64,000 nt of DNA from Anarhynchus alexandrinus (lineage: Eukaryota > Chordata > Aves > Charadriiformes > Charadriidae), in contig VUYV01000119.1 in the NCBI GenBank assembly GCA_008711295.1, positions 525,159 through 589,158 of the forward strand. Reading direction: 5' to 3'. The position numbers and the translations under genes are program-made. The notes beneath the pieces were generated by a model. The model saw nothing but the letters and a program-made list of their open reading frames with translations, was not told the origin of the DNA and made no database searches. Shown here in pieces: positions 25,899 to 37,200 of the stretch (position 1 is its first letter; the number at the start of each line of letters is the position of its first letter).

Positions 25899-26013
25899 CC
25901 AGTGGCTAAGGTGCTGACCCTCGTGTGGAAGACTTGAGCTCAAATTGCTCCTTTCCTTCATTCAGAGCAAGGTCTTGAACCTGGGTCTGCCATGTGAGTG
26001 CCCTGTCCGCAAA
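25899..26013. repeat. Ancient tRNA-like fold-back repeat
   Basis: The left arm (25899-25951, starting ccagtggctaaggtgctgac) and the right arm (25963-26013, including gagcaaggtcttgaacctgg and catgtgagtgccctgtcc) are diverged inverted copies of one another separated by a short T/C-rich loop. The wording fits an old amniote repeat known from turtle and mammal genomes, in which a tRNA-like unit (box-A-like gtggctaag, box-B-like ttgaacctggg) is present as a fold-back. I do not recall its database name. It is too decayed to be active. Confidence 0.6.
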
Positions 26014-26869
26014 ACGGGAGACTGCCAAGTCTCACTCTTGTTTGTGCATTCTAGCCATAAATATTTGATTAGTTTTTCAAAGTGGAACTGCTCAAACAAG
26101 AGAAATCAAGGAAGTTCTGTTTCCAAGTATGCAAATTTTTATAGTTTAGTTTTCTACTTAATTCCTGTTTAAGTCTGCTCTGAGTCAGGCAGAGCAGATC
26201 AAAAAGTTCCATTTCAGCTCTGAAAAACCTTCTCAGTAAAAATCTAATTGAGACTGATAGACTAATACAAAGACTTGTATATATCTCTAGATAAATATTT
26301 TCTTTCAAAAAATCTATTTTAATGTAGCTTGAATACGTATCTAGGGCTTAAGCCTATTAGCAAAGTTGTCAAGTAATAAATTTGACACATCAGTAATAAT
26401 GTTTAATAAATACCACATATACTGTTTATTCTTTTTGTCATTCTGTCTAGTTTGTTCTTGCAGTTATACAGTGTTTTAAAAAATGTAATTTTTCATGTTC
26501 ATCATCCTTACATCCTTATATCTTCCAAAGGAATCACTATTTCCTGGATGATGATGGAGATGTATTTATTTTTTAAGGTGGTAGAAAGTGTAGAAATTCA
26601 GTCTGATGGAAACTCTGTAGTCTAACGCCAGAAACACGCTGGTGGACATGACAAAAATGGCGTATATAAGATTGTGATATGGTTAATTCAAAACAGCCTT
26701 AGTCCTTAGTGGACACTCCTGTTATCTCTAGTTGAGGCTTAAAGCTGTGTATCTGGAGACTTGAGTCTGATGAAAATAAGTGCAATTTTCAGTCCTTTTA
26801 ATGTCTTTGAATTTTAGAATAATGTTGTTGCTCAAGTTCGTGAATGGCTGGAGACACTTGGCAGGCTTA

Positions 26870-27480
26870 AGTCAGTTCCTGGTCACTAACTTTTTCAGGA
26901 GACCATTTCTTCTTTGGGCCAGATAACTTTCCTCTCCTGGATTCTTGATGGCGTCCTGTATGGCAACTGACTGCTGCCACTTTTTTTTGCTCTTCAGTCC
27001 ATGATAGTTTTTGATGGCCCATGAAGCAGCTTGACACCTGTGACAAACCTATCAAATTTCTTACGTCAAGCAAAAGAAACTGCGATATTATTCCTGTCAT
27101 GCTGCTTCCCCAGTGTGCCTGCTCCTCAATTACTTGCAGTGCTGCTTTCCCATTTCGGCGCTTGCCGTGTTGGGTGCAGCTGTTGGCCTGGCTGTGTTTT
27201 AGCTGCAGGCTGCTGCTTAACCTGGAGAAGGGGGGACATGGCACGAGGTCTCCAAGTGGGGTCCCCCATTTGCAGGAGCAAATGGCCTCTCACTGCAGGT
27301 CTCGCCACGTGTGCCGTGGCAGCTGTGTGATCTACCACACAAGGGCACTTTCTGTCGTGAGACCTTAGTGGACTGTGAATGGGAAGGCCAGGGATGGCAG
27401 CAGGTAGGGGGAGATGCCCAGTGGGAGAGCCTCTGAGCCTTGTGAAGAGCTATGGTCGCTGGTTCTCAGTGGGTAGATTT
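26870..27480. other. GC-richer unidentified patch
   Basis: Base composition is richer in G and C than the surrounding intron, and overlapping reading frames of 70-125 codons occur on both strands. None shows a familiar domain, a splice context or a consistent single frame, so I do not call a gene. An old unrecognised repeat is the simplest explanation. Confidence 0.4.
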
Positions 27481-27766
27481 AAAAGGCTTCAAGCGCAGAA
27501 AGTAGAGAGGGGTCTCATTAAACTGCTCAGGCACAGAAGGCAAAACCTGTTGTTAATTAGTTCCTCCAATAATCTCTATATGATGGAAATTGAGATGGGT
27601 TCTAAAATTGTACATACTTCTGGTCTTGGCTGGCGGGAGACACAACAGGCCTCAAGTCTCCTTTTTTAATTCTTGACAAACAGTTACAGCGTTAGCAGTC
27701 TCTTTATAAACTGTTGCTTCTGTGTGCCCCAGAAGATACAGCCTGACTGGAAGACAGAGTTACTTA

Positions 27767-27789
27767 AAAAAAAAATAAATAAATAAAAA
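27767..27789. repeat. A tract with (AAAT)n
   Basis: An A run passes into aaataaataaataaa units. Confidence 0.8.
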
Positions 27790-30700
27790 TCCATTGACAC
27801 TCCAGACCTCTAGACCTCTGTAGTGACTCCATCATTCCTGTTGGGGAGAGTGCTCCCGGTTCTGAAGGCACACTGCTGGTGTCCTGTCCATCTCTTGCGC
27901 TGGAGACCGTTCGTTGAAACGGTGAATTAGGGAGATCGTTCTCAGGCCCAGAAGGGGCAAGGGAAGAAACAGGCAACCTCCTCTGCATGATAAACACTTG
28001 GGAAATAGCAATGCCTTTTGTCATCCAAAATGGATAAGATAGATAAGAAACTGTCTGGGGGAGGGGATGAGTGTGATTCTTAAAAGCTTCAATTCTCTTA
28101 CACATACACAATCTGCAGCTACTGATTTACTGTTAATTGTAGCATATAGTACATACATATGTGGTTTTGTTTGTCTCTCTTCAAGGTAAAGAGCAATTCT
28201 AAGTTCTTTAACGTAGATGCTCATGTTATAAAATATTAAGGTCTCATTTTGTGCAATATGACCCAGCTGTAGAGAATTTTTTTCCTTGTGTTTGCGGTTC
28301 AACACAATGAGCTTGTAAGCCTCCCCAGCTTTTGTGGCTGTGTGTACTGTTGTTGCAGAAAGCAGCAACAGCATTTACTGTGTTTAATTTGTATGTGCCA
28401 AAAAATTTACTCTTTGTTCATTAAGAAACAGAAACCTAGCGCTGGGAGGAAAAACAAGAGGTCTGATGAGTGAATTTCTATAGTATTTGTAAATTATGAA
28501 TTTTAAATATATTATCATAAACTTCTCAAAATGTCTGAAGAAACAAGAATGAAGTTGAATGGTGTAAGTCAACAAAATACCGTATGAAATTTTCAATTCT
28601 AAGTTAGATTATAGTTACATAAAGATAGTTGAATTAAAAATAACATAAAATTGTAGGTGACTTGCGTTTCAGTTACCTTAATTAGCTATTAATTTATGAA
28701 GGAGAAATTAATTCTATGTAAGCGCCCTACCACTTGAATAAATGCTTACAAACACAGTAACATTGTACAACCTATCCCTGTCCATACATTAATCAGTATG
28801 GTTTGAGTTGGTCTGACATGTTTACTCTTTCATCTCTTTCTGTCTAAAAATGGTAAATAACAATTTTGAGAAAAAAAAAATATTGCTTATCAGGGTTATC
28901 TTCTTTCCCCCTTCACAAATATTTTCCCTTCACCTCTTAAAGTGAAAACCAAAGTTCTTTTGCTCAATTTCTTGCAGGTGTGAGCATCAACTCCTCTACA
29001 ACAACAAAAGGAAATTATGGATCATCTTGTTTTCTCATACGTATCTCAGACAAAGAATAATACATTTCAAAATAAATCTTGTTAGTTTGTTATAAATCCT
29101 GTTTGTGCCCTCAAACCAAATTAATTCTGTTTTCCTCATTTTGGCAATTTCACACTTCTTAGTGTCATAGCTTACCCTAAACGTGCTGTTTTTCCCTTTT
29201 TTAATTTCAGCATTATACCAAAATTAGAATTCTGCAGGCTTTTCCCATTCAGATGAGAAATTGATGAGTTGGTTATTTCTTTGATGCATTGCCACTTATT
29301 CAGAGTGAATATGCAACATCCTATTTCCTTGAACTCAGGAAGAATCAAACAGGGTGTTTCATAGTTTAGCGTTCAAAGCTTCTTTAAGCCAGCACTTACC
29401 CTTAGCTTTTTTCAGGGTTATAGTCTTCATGTCACAACATATGCTTCCTTCTGTCTTCTCTGTCAGCTTCATATGGTGCTTCTCTTCCTCCCCATCTGCT
29501 TCTCTCCCCATACACATCTTTCTTAAAAAAAAAAAAAAATAGTGAAACCTGTCTGTACACACAGTTCAAATTCCTTATCAGCCATATGCATGCCTGTGTT
29601 TTGGGTCATAATCTGTTACCGTGTTTGTTTGGAGCATTCTCTTATTTCAGCTTCTTGGTTTAAATCAGATATCTCAACTTTTCAAAAACTTCTCTTCAAG
29701 AATACCGTATATATGGCTCTGCCTTACAGTTTCTACAGGTTTAAGGCAATCTAGGGCAATACAAAGAGCTCTGCGTTCCAGTTTGTGTTCTAAATCTAAA
29801 TATGAAATACTTGTCATAGGTATATTCACATGATCAGTTTTTATATACTCGGGAGGATTATTATAATGAGAAAAATGACATTTAAAAATGAAACTTGGTT
29901 CTCTTGCTTTCCGTGATTTGATGAAGGAGGTTCCACCTACATTAAAGCAGCTTCACCAAATAGCAAGTATACAAGGGCTTTTTCTGTTCAAATCCATCTT
30001 TGGTTAAACTAGACACCCATAGCAAATTAATCATTCATGGTGGAGGGCAGAGCTGTCAAACTCATTCTGTGGTAAAGACCAAATTCGTCTGGAGAGACAG
30101 GCTGGAAATAAAAAGTTCCTTGCCAGACAGCTAGTTCTGCCTCTCGCTACAGCATGTGCTGCTGCAGAGATTGGGTTCTGCTGGGGGCCGGAGAGGGGGG
30201 TGGAGAGCAGAAAGAGAACTCCCCTTTTCTGAGCCTATGGGACTTGGTGGTTAAATAAGTTGATTCTGGGACAACAGTGCTTCAAAACCAAGTGTTTCCA
30301 GTTTGCAGCAAGGGAGACCAGAGCGCAGGAATTTAGTAAGAAGGAGTTTCCCTTACAGCCAGCCTTTGGCATGCTCTGACTCCGTGGCTATACTAGCTGC
30401 TGTCTTAGGAAGTTCAGAGAGACACAGAACCTATCCTGTCCCCCACTGCAAATCAGCTGCATCTGGTTTCGCTATTCATTCATTTCTGGCTCATTTTAAC
30501 TGCTAGACATAAATTACAAAGGGAGCTTTAGAACAGTGGAAAAGATGTAGGACCAGATCCTGTCTACTGGATCCAGCAGTGTGTTTGACATGCCTGTTGT
30601 TAGAGGGCCCGTTAACAGCGTATGTAGAAGAACACAGCACTCTGTAAGAACTATGAATGTGTCTGGAATTGGTGGAATCTATTTGTCTTTGCAGAACAGA

Positions 30701-32033
30701 TCCTTCCAGATGGATCTCATGGAACCTGCACACTTTTCAGCTTATTCATTAGCTATCCTGATTGCAAGTTCCAAATATTAGCTCTGAGACGATTTCATTA
30801 CAACAAAGCATTAAGAGAATGCTTTCCTGCCTTCTGTTGTTTGTATTTAACTGCACTACTTGAGATACCTTGAGATCAGCAAATGGGTCAGCATTATTCG
30901 CATTTCAGGTCCAGTATTAGTCATCCTCCTGTAGCAGGTTTTAAACATAAATGTGAGGGAGACAATTTTTCTAATCTGATTACTCTTTTGTAGTATTCTA
31001 CTATTTCAATCCCCTTCTTACCTTTCTTACTATGCTTTCAACTTTGTGCTGCTCCTGCGGCTCTGCACCCACAATATTACATCCCCTACTCATTGCATAC
31101 CTTCTTCCTTTCCTCCCTCCCTGATTGCTTACCACTGCGGTGGAAGGCAGAGACTATTTGAAGGTGCTCTTGCTAACGCCGCTGTGGCATTTGACGAGCA
31201 TGGTGGAAAAAGGGGGACAGAAGAATTCTGTATGATTTTCTGATAATATGAAGTTAGCTGTAGGATGCTCTTTGCAGCATAGAGATACCTGCCAAGGAAG
31301 GGATGTTGTATAATTGGAGATGGGCTGTACGAGTGGATGCGTGGTTTGCTTCCGTGAGGTTTATTCGGTTCTGTGTTTGTACAAGGTTACTCAGTTGTTT
31401 TGAACTGTGGTGCTCTTCACTATGGATTTTTTTTCCCACAGCTGGAAGAAAACTCTGAAGAAAATAGTTTCTTTGGAATGAGGTAGTATTTTCCAATGTT
31501 GGAAAATGCATGGTACTTAGGGAAGACTTGTTCAACTCTACAGGAAGACTTCTTTATCTCTAGGAAGTAGAGTACATTGTATTTCATATTAAAGAAGGAA
31601 AACTGCATTTTCTTTCACATTATTACTTCTGCAGTAAGAGAATTCTTTTTTCTTCTTTACTCTGTTTTTTTTTCACTTCTCTTCAATATGTTCTCTGTTT
31701 CTGGCCAAAATTTGTTTTTCCCCTTTTGCTTCGAGGCAAACACAAAGAGGAAAGTGTGGCAATGTTGTTTTGCTTTAAGCTTTAGAAACAACAGATCTTT
31801 AGATGTCAGTAGAGTCTTTAACTGGAACAACAAGCAGAATATATATCCAAATTGCATACAGTCAATCTACTATATGTATTTTTGTTGTTGCAGTAACAAG
31901 GGAATTTTAAAGTATACACATATTAAGAGGAAGGCCAACCTTAACAAACCAAGAGGGACTTCCACTCTTTCTTAAGTCTGGCTGTGGAGCTAGCACGTGC
32001 TCATGCAGCCGTTCAGCTTCCAGCACACCAGTC

Positions 32034-32125
32034 ACAAGAACAGCCATAACGGTTCAGACCAGCGGTCCATCTAGCCCTGCAACCTATCTTCAACTGTAAG
32101 TGGATGCTTAAGAGAGAGAAAGGGA
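32034..32125 (+). mobile_element. Ancient L3/CR1-like fragment
   Basis: The run cagaccagcggtccatctag, followed by ccctgcaacctatcttcaac and gtggatgctt, matches the old amniote repeat whose core reads cagaccaatggtccatctag, abundant in turtles and crocodilians and present in mammals among L3/CR1 remnants. Roughly 90 bases are recognisable. There is no coding part. Confidence 0.6.
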
Positions 32126-33289
32126 GGACGAGTAGACATGATAGGTCCATCTAATTCTCAGGCTCCTTGACTTTTCAACCCGGGATTTCCTGAGGAATCT
32201 CAATTTCAGTCAGTCTTGATTTTGAAGTTTCCTCATCTCAGTAGGGCTTCTAAGTCCAGCTGCCTTTCTTCATGGTTTTCTCCTAGTACCTGCAGTGGAA
32301 ACAGCCCCTGTAGCGGCTGTCAACAGACTGGACTAACAGTTGCTGGTATTGGACAACGTTTCTAGCATCTGTGCTCCTTCTTTCCCTGCCTCCAATTTAG
32401 ACAGAGGTAGAAACCATGAGGGAAGAATTTCTCATTAGGCAGATAACACTTCCCTCACATGGTTCTCACTTTTTCTCCCGTGCCTATCCCGTGCGCGATA
32501 TAGCAGTGGATTTCCCATCTTCTCCATATATAAGAATAGAAAGCAAAGGAAAAAAAACGAACGAAAGTCATAGATTAGAAGATTCTAAAAAAGTAAGTTT
32601 TATGTTTCTGAGATGGTGTTTTTTTCTCAGAAATGAAAATTATTTGATTTATTATTTATTTTGTGACATAAAATGGGTGAGAAACATTGTATTTTTAAGT
32701 CACAGTAGGCTGTTGTAGTACTATTACACTCCAGGATTCTTTCCCATGTGATGCTTCAAGTAGATTAAAGAAGATGAATGCAAAACTGTAGAAAATGGGT
32801 TTTTTTTTTCTAAGAGAAAGTATTTTGACAGACTTCTCAGACATTTTTTTTTGAAACATCAGAAACACAAAGTTTAACCAGAATTGAAAACCCAGTGGAG
32901 CCATTTTGATTCCCTTTCTCTCAAAACCTTAATGTCTTGTACTTTTGTATTTGAAATATATTTATGGCCAACCATATGCTTGTAAAATAACTTGAGACAT
33001 TCAGAGTTGGGTCTGGAAATGAACTGAAGATTAAATCATCCTCAGGCGCTGAGGCAGGCATAGTCGGGTACATCCCTATCACATGCTTTGCATCTCCCTT
33101 TCTTTGATGGGGCGAGAGTGGAATTCTACTAACACCTTAGAAGACCTGTTCTAAGCCTTTGATAGCTTTATAGTTGAATTTGCATGCGCATTATAGGATC
33201 ATTTTCTTTGCTACAAATTACATTAATTATACCTGGTTTTAAACCCAGCCCTTCTCAAAGTCTTTGGAAGCTGATACTCTCCTTTCAGG

Positions 33290-34240
33290 CTGTTGACTTC
33301 CAGACTAGACAAACACAGTTTTTTCAGTCTTTCTTTACTGATTAGATTATGTACGTCTTGTATAATGTTGGTGTCTTGCTTTAGATTTCTTGCAGTTTGC
33401 TTACATCTTCCTTAGAAAGAGGTACTGCAATCTGGGAATTGCAGGTGAGCCCTCAACAATGGGCAACTCTACTTAAGTTTGTTTCACACTATAGGTTTAC
33501 TGATGCATCCTAAAATGAGATTGTAGGCTCAGTCAGTACTTCCCAGAACCCCTCCGCAGTCTCTTACTCCCTTCTACTGATTGACAATCACTTGCTGCTT
33601 TGTATCTGTGCTTGTAATTGTTTTTAAGACTGTTGTCTCTCTCTTTCATCTTACAGATTTTAGACTTTTTAAAGTAATTTTGAATTATTATTCTCCTGTG
33701 CTATTCTTACAATTCTCACAGCTTGTTGTCACCTCAAGTTTTATTGTGGATTTTCTCTGGTTCTTCATCGAAGTTGGTAATGAAATGTTTAACACAGCAG
33801 AATTCAGGAAACAACCCATACAGTCTCCCACTTGAAAATATTCCAGATCTGGTCACGAACCTTTGCTACTCACTATAAAAAAATCCAGGTTTTAACCGTT
33901 TATGTATTCCTCTATTACATTGCTACATATATCTTAGTCTATGCAAACAGTAAGTACTCTTGTGTCAAAAGCTCACTGTTCTATTATGCTGTAGATGAAT
34001 AAACAAATAAATTGAATGGCAAAAGTGTAAAGGAAATTACTTGTTTGTAATAAACCCACATTACATTGTTTCATATTAATTAGCTGATTGATAAATTCTT
34101 CCAGTATCTTTGCATGTATCAAAGGTAAGCATTAGTTTATAATGCATTTAGTGTGGTTTTCCCCTTTTAAGATCACATAGCATCCTTTTCCAGTCGTCTG
34201 GAATCACACTTCTCCTCCGCACATTTTCAGAGAACTGCTA
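33290..34240 (-). mobile_element. Ancient CR1-type LINE remnant, antisense to NBEA
   Basis: On the + strand the sequence follows, in order, the reverse complement of the reptile-type CR1 reverse-transcriptase region. The landmarks are a ttcagtctttctttac block (about 33330), an aggtgagccctcaacaatgg-like block (33440), a gttggtaatgaaatgtttaa block (33773), gtgtcaaaagctcac (33960), an ataaattcttccagtatctt block (34092) and ttttccagtcgtctggaatc (34186). Spacing is preserved over about 950 bases although identity is low. The element has no open frame of any length. It may extend further to about 34400. Confidence 0.65.
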
Positions 34241-37200
34241 AGTGATTGCGTGATTGCCCTCTCCTCCTTTTTTTTTTCTTGCTACATTTCCTTTAGGATT
34301 ATGTGCGTTTATTAAGAAGCTCTTGACTGCAACCACATTGGTATTTTAGTATATTTTATCTCCCTTCCACAACAGAATTGTCTGGTGTTGTGTATGTAAT
34401 TATGGGTTTAGAAATTGTGGCGGGTTTATTTTAAAGGGGGTTTATCCAACAATTTCCTGAAATGTTCTGAGTTTGGGGGATTAAAACTTGGTTATTCTGT
34501 AGCTTTAACATCTTTCCTTGGAAATGCGAGCTCTGTTTCAGTGATTATTTTCAGTCCAGATATATTTGCTCTTAGATACTCTTATGAAAAGAACTTGAAC
34601 CAGTCAGAATAAAATCCAAAGTACCTTCTTAAGCTACTTTTCAACCTAACATGCACATGTATACAAAGCACACATCTTTTTACAACTTCAGTTTTTAAAA
34701 AATTTTTAACATCTATTGTTTGAATAAATGAGCCCTTTACCACAAGTTTCATCTTTTTTCTGTTAGTTATTTAATTTTAGGTTTTTTAAACATCTGTCTC
34801 CATCCACTTTCAGAGGTGGTAGTAGAGATTTTTTCTGTTCTATCTCAAAGTTCAGAACTAACTTTTTTTCCCTTTTAAGATTGCCCAGGCTTTCAATAAG
34901 TATATCTCATGGCTGTTTCTGAACTTCAGAGGAAGTAGACTATTATGTGCTAAACAAAAAGTACTTCTTTCTTGTTTTTCCCAGGAACAAAACCTGATTT
35001 GTCTCAGCAAGCTTCTGTGATGCCAGCCTAAGTTTTATCTTCTGGATACTAAGACTTCTTATTTCTTAGTTCCTGTATTTCCCATTTTCCTCCTTGCAAT
35101 GTATAATCAGCTAAGATATGTAATAGATCCATTTTTCCTGTCTCCTTAGTTGTTGGGGTTTTTTTCTCCTCTCCCACAGAAAAAAAAATTAACCTTCAAG
35201 GCAATTTCCTCCCCCCCCGAAGTTTTGCTCCCCTGTAGTACAACATTATTGTCTTTCAAACTAGTTTAGAGCTTTCCTAAGTCAACGCGTCAATCACACA
35301 AGTCATCGGATGCTAAAGAGAAAATATTTTATCTCAGCACAGCAGGGGTTTTTTTGGTTCGTAGTCCCACGTTTGAGGAAATCAAAGATCTCCTCTCAGC
35401 AGTGTCTGTTCTGTTCTTATATCCGTACCTTTGCCACCAACAAGAAATACTCTGTGCTTGTGTCTATTTCACTTTATCTCCTCTCGCTCTGTCTGCAGTG
35501 ATTTCTCATCTGCTGGGAGTCACACCTTGCAGTGTTGCTACAGGGGAGTGATAGGCAAGTAAATGTGCAACTGCTGCTCCCAAGCGCCGTGTAAGAGGTC
35601 CTGTTTTCAGGTGTGCGGGAGGAACGTGGTCTGTTGGACCCAGAGGGCAGCAACCACAGCCTTGTCCCTTCCTTCTTACCTTAATATAGCTTAGCAGGAG
35701 CGTTCCTTGGGTTTGGGGTTTCTGTATGCATTTTGTCAGTACAGCCTGTATGTTCACATATATTAAACTATGAAGATCATCTTTACTCAATTCACTTTTC
35801 TGAGTTCTGAACAATATTCCCTGCAGATGCTTCTCTTTCAATTGATCACTGCTGGGGTTTTTTGTTTCTTTGTTTGTTTGATTTTGTTTTTTTAAAAGCG
35901 TGAAAAAATAAGCTTACACAGGTTTATTTTCACTGATTCAGGAACACCATGTCTGTCATAGACTTCACACGGCTTGAAGTAGATTGCTGTACTTGATTGT
36001 ACTGCTTTCCTCATTGATAAAATAGATATGGTAATGCACAGTATACTTCTAAAGAGTAATTAAATCATTCAAGATTATATCAAAAGTACTATGTATGTTT
36101 GGTATTATTATCTGTTTTTACATTGCTTGTATAGATTTGGTACATTTGTTACTACAGCGTTTAGTTTTTCTATAAAACCATGTTTTTCTGTAGCCTGTAA
36201 GCTCTGGGTTTTTTCAGCAGTAATATCTGTTCACATAGAGGTTTGATGTATATGTAGATATATTTCTTGTACACTTACAGACATAAAATATCTGACGATG
36301 ACAGATTGCAAACTTCTCCCGATATTTGTGGTCCCCAGTATATTGATATCTGCTGTCAATAATATAGGCTGTTGGTTAGGCTGTAAAGCTCCATTGCTCA
36401 AGAGTGTTATATTTTGAAGTCATCTGTCATGGACGTGTTGTAGAGATAGGAGACTATTTATGTTTATGGCATTTTAAGTAACTCAGTAAGACCCTTTAGA
36501 ATATAGAGAAAAGGCTTGTTTACTGTCATCACTGCTCACTTAATCCTGTGACCTTGACATGATAGTATGCCCGTAAAGCTCCCTGCGGGTAGTTCAATAA
36601 AATAGATGAACATCAGAGTCTAATGATTGTTTCAGCCTCAGGAATATACTGCCTTATGCCATAAATATTTCTTAAACATTCAATAGCACTGAACCATTTT
36701 AAAACCCAATAATGTAGTAAACTATCCAGTTGTCCAGATTATTAGAAAATCCACAAAAAGATGCATAAGTCACGTACTTCTGCTGTTCAATTTGAGAATG
36801 CTAACCATTGTTTTTAAAAATATTCTGTTTACATAATGCCAGTAGACTAAAATTAAAATTATTTCTTAAAAATTAAGTTTACTTATTTTTCAGATTCCCA
36901 TTGTTTTTTCTCTTCTCTCCTGATAGCAAATTATATTTATTGGGTGGGAATGCTTTTTGGTTTTCTTAGTCACAATCTGCTTCTAGGAAGGATTAATGTG
37001 TAAGAAATTTCTTTTGATGATTTACTAGAAGTTATGTTTGCACTAATGTTAGGAAGCAATAAAAACATACATAAAGAGGAAGCTAAAGTTGACATCTCTT
37101 AGGCCAAATTTAGAAATACTACTGAAGCCTTTGGGATACTTTGCCATAAGAGGGCCTTAATTTTTATGCATAATATATCTTGTGCTATGTGAAAACATGG

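Noticed and set aside
31577..31975. 132-codon plus-strand frame
   Set aside because: Low-complexity F/C/S/N-rich translation of T-rich DNA with no domain.
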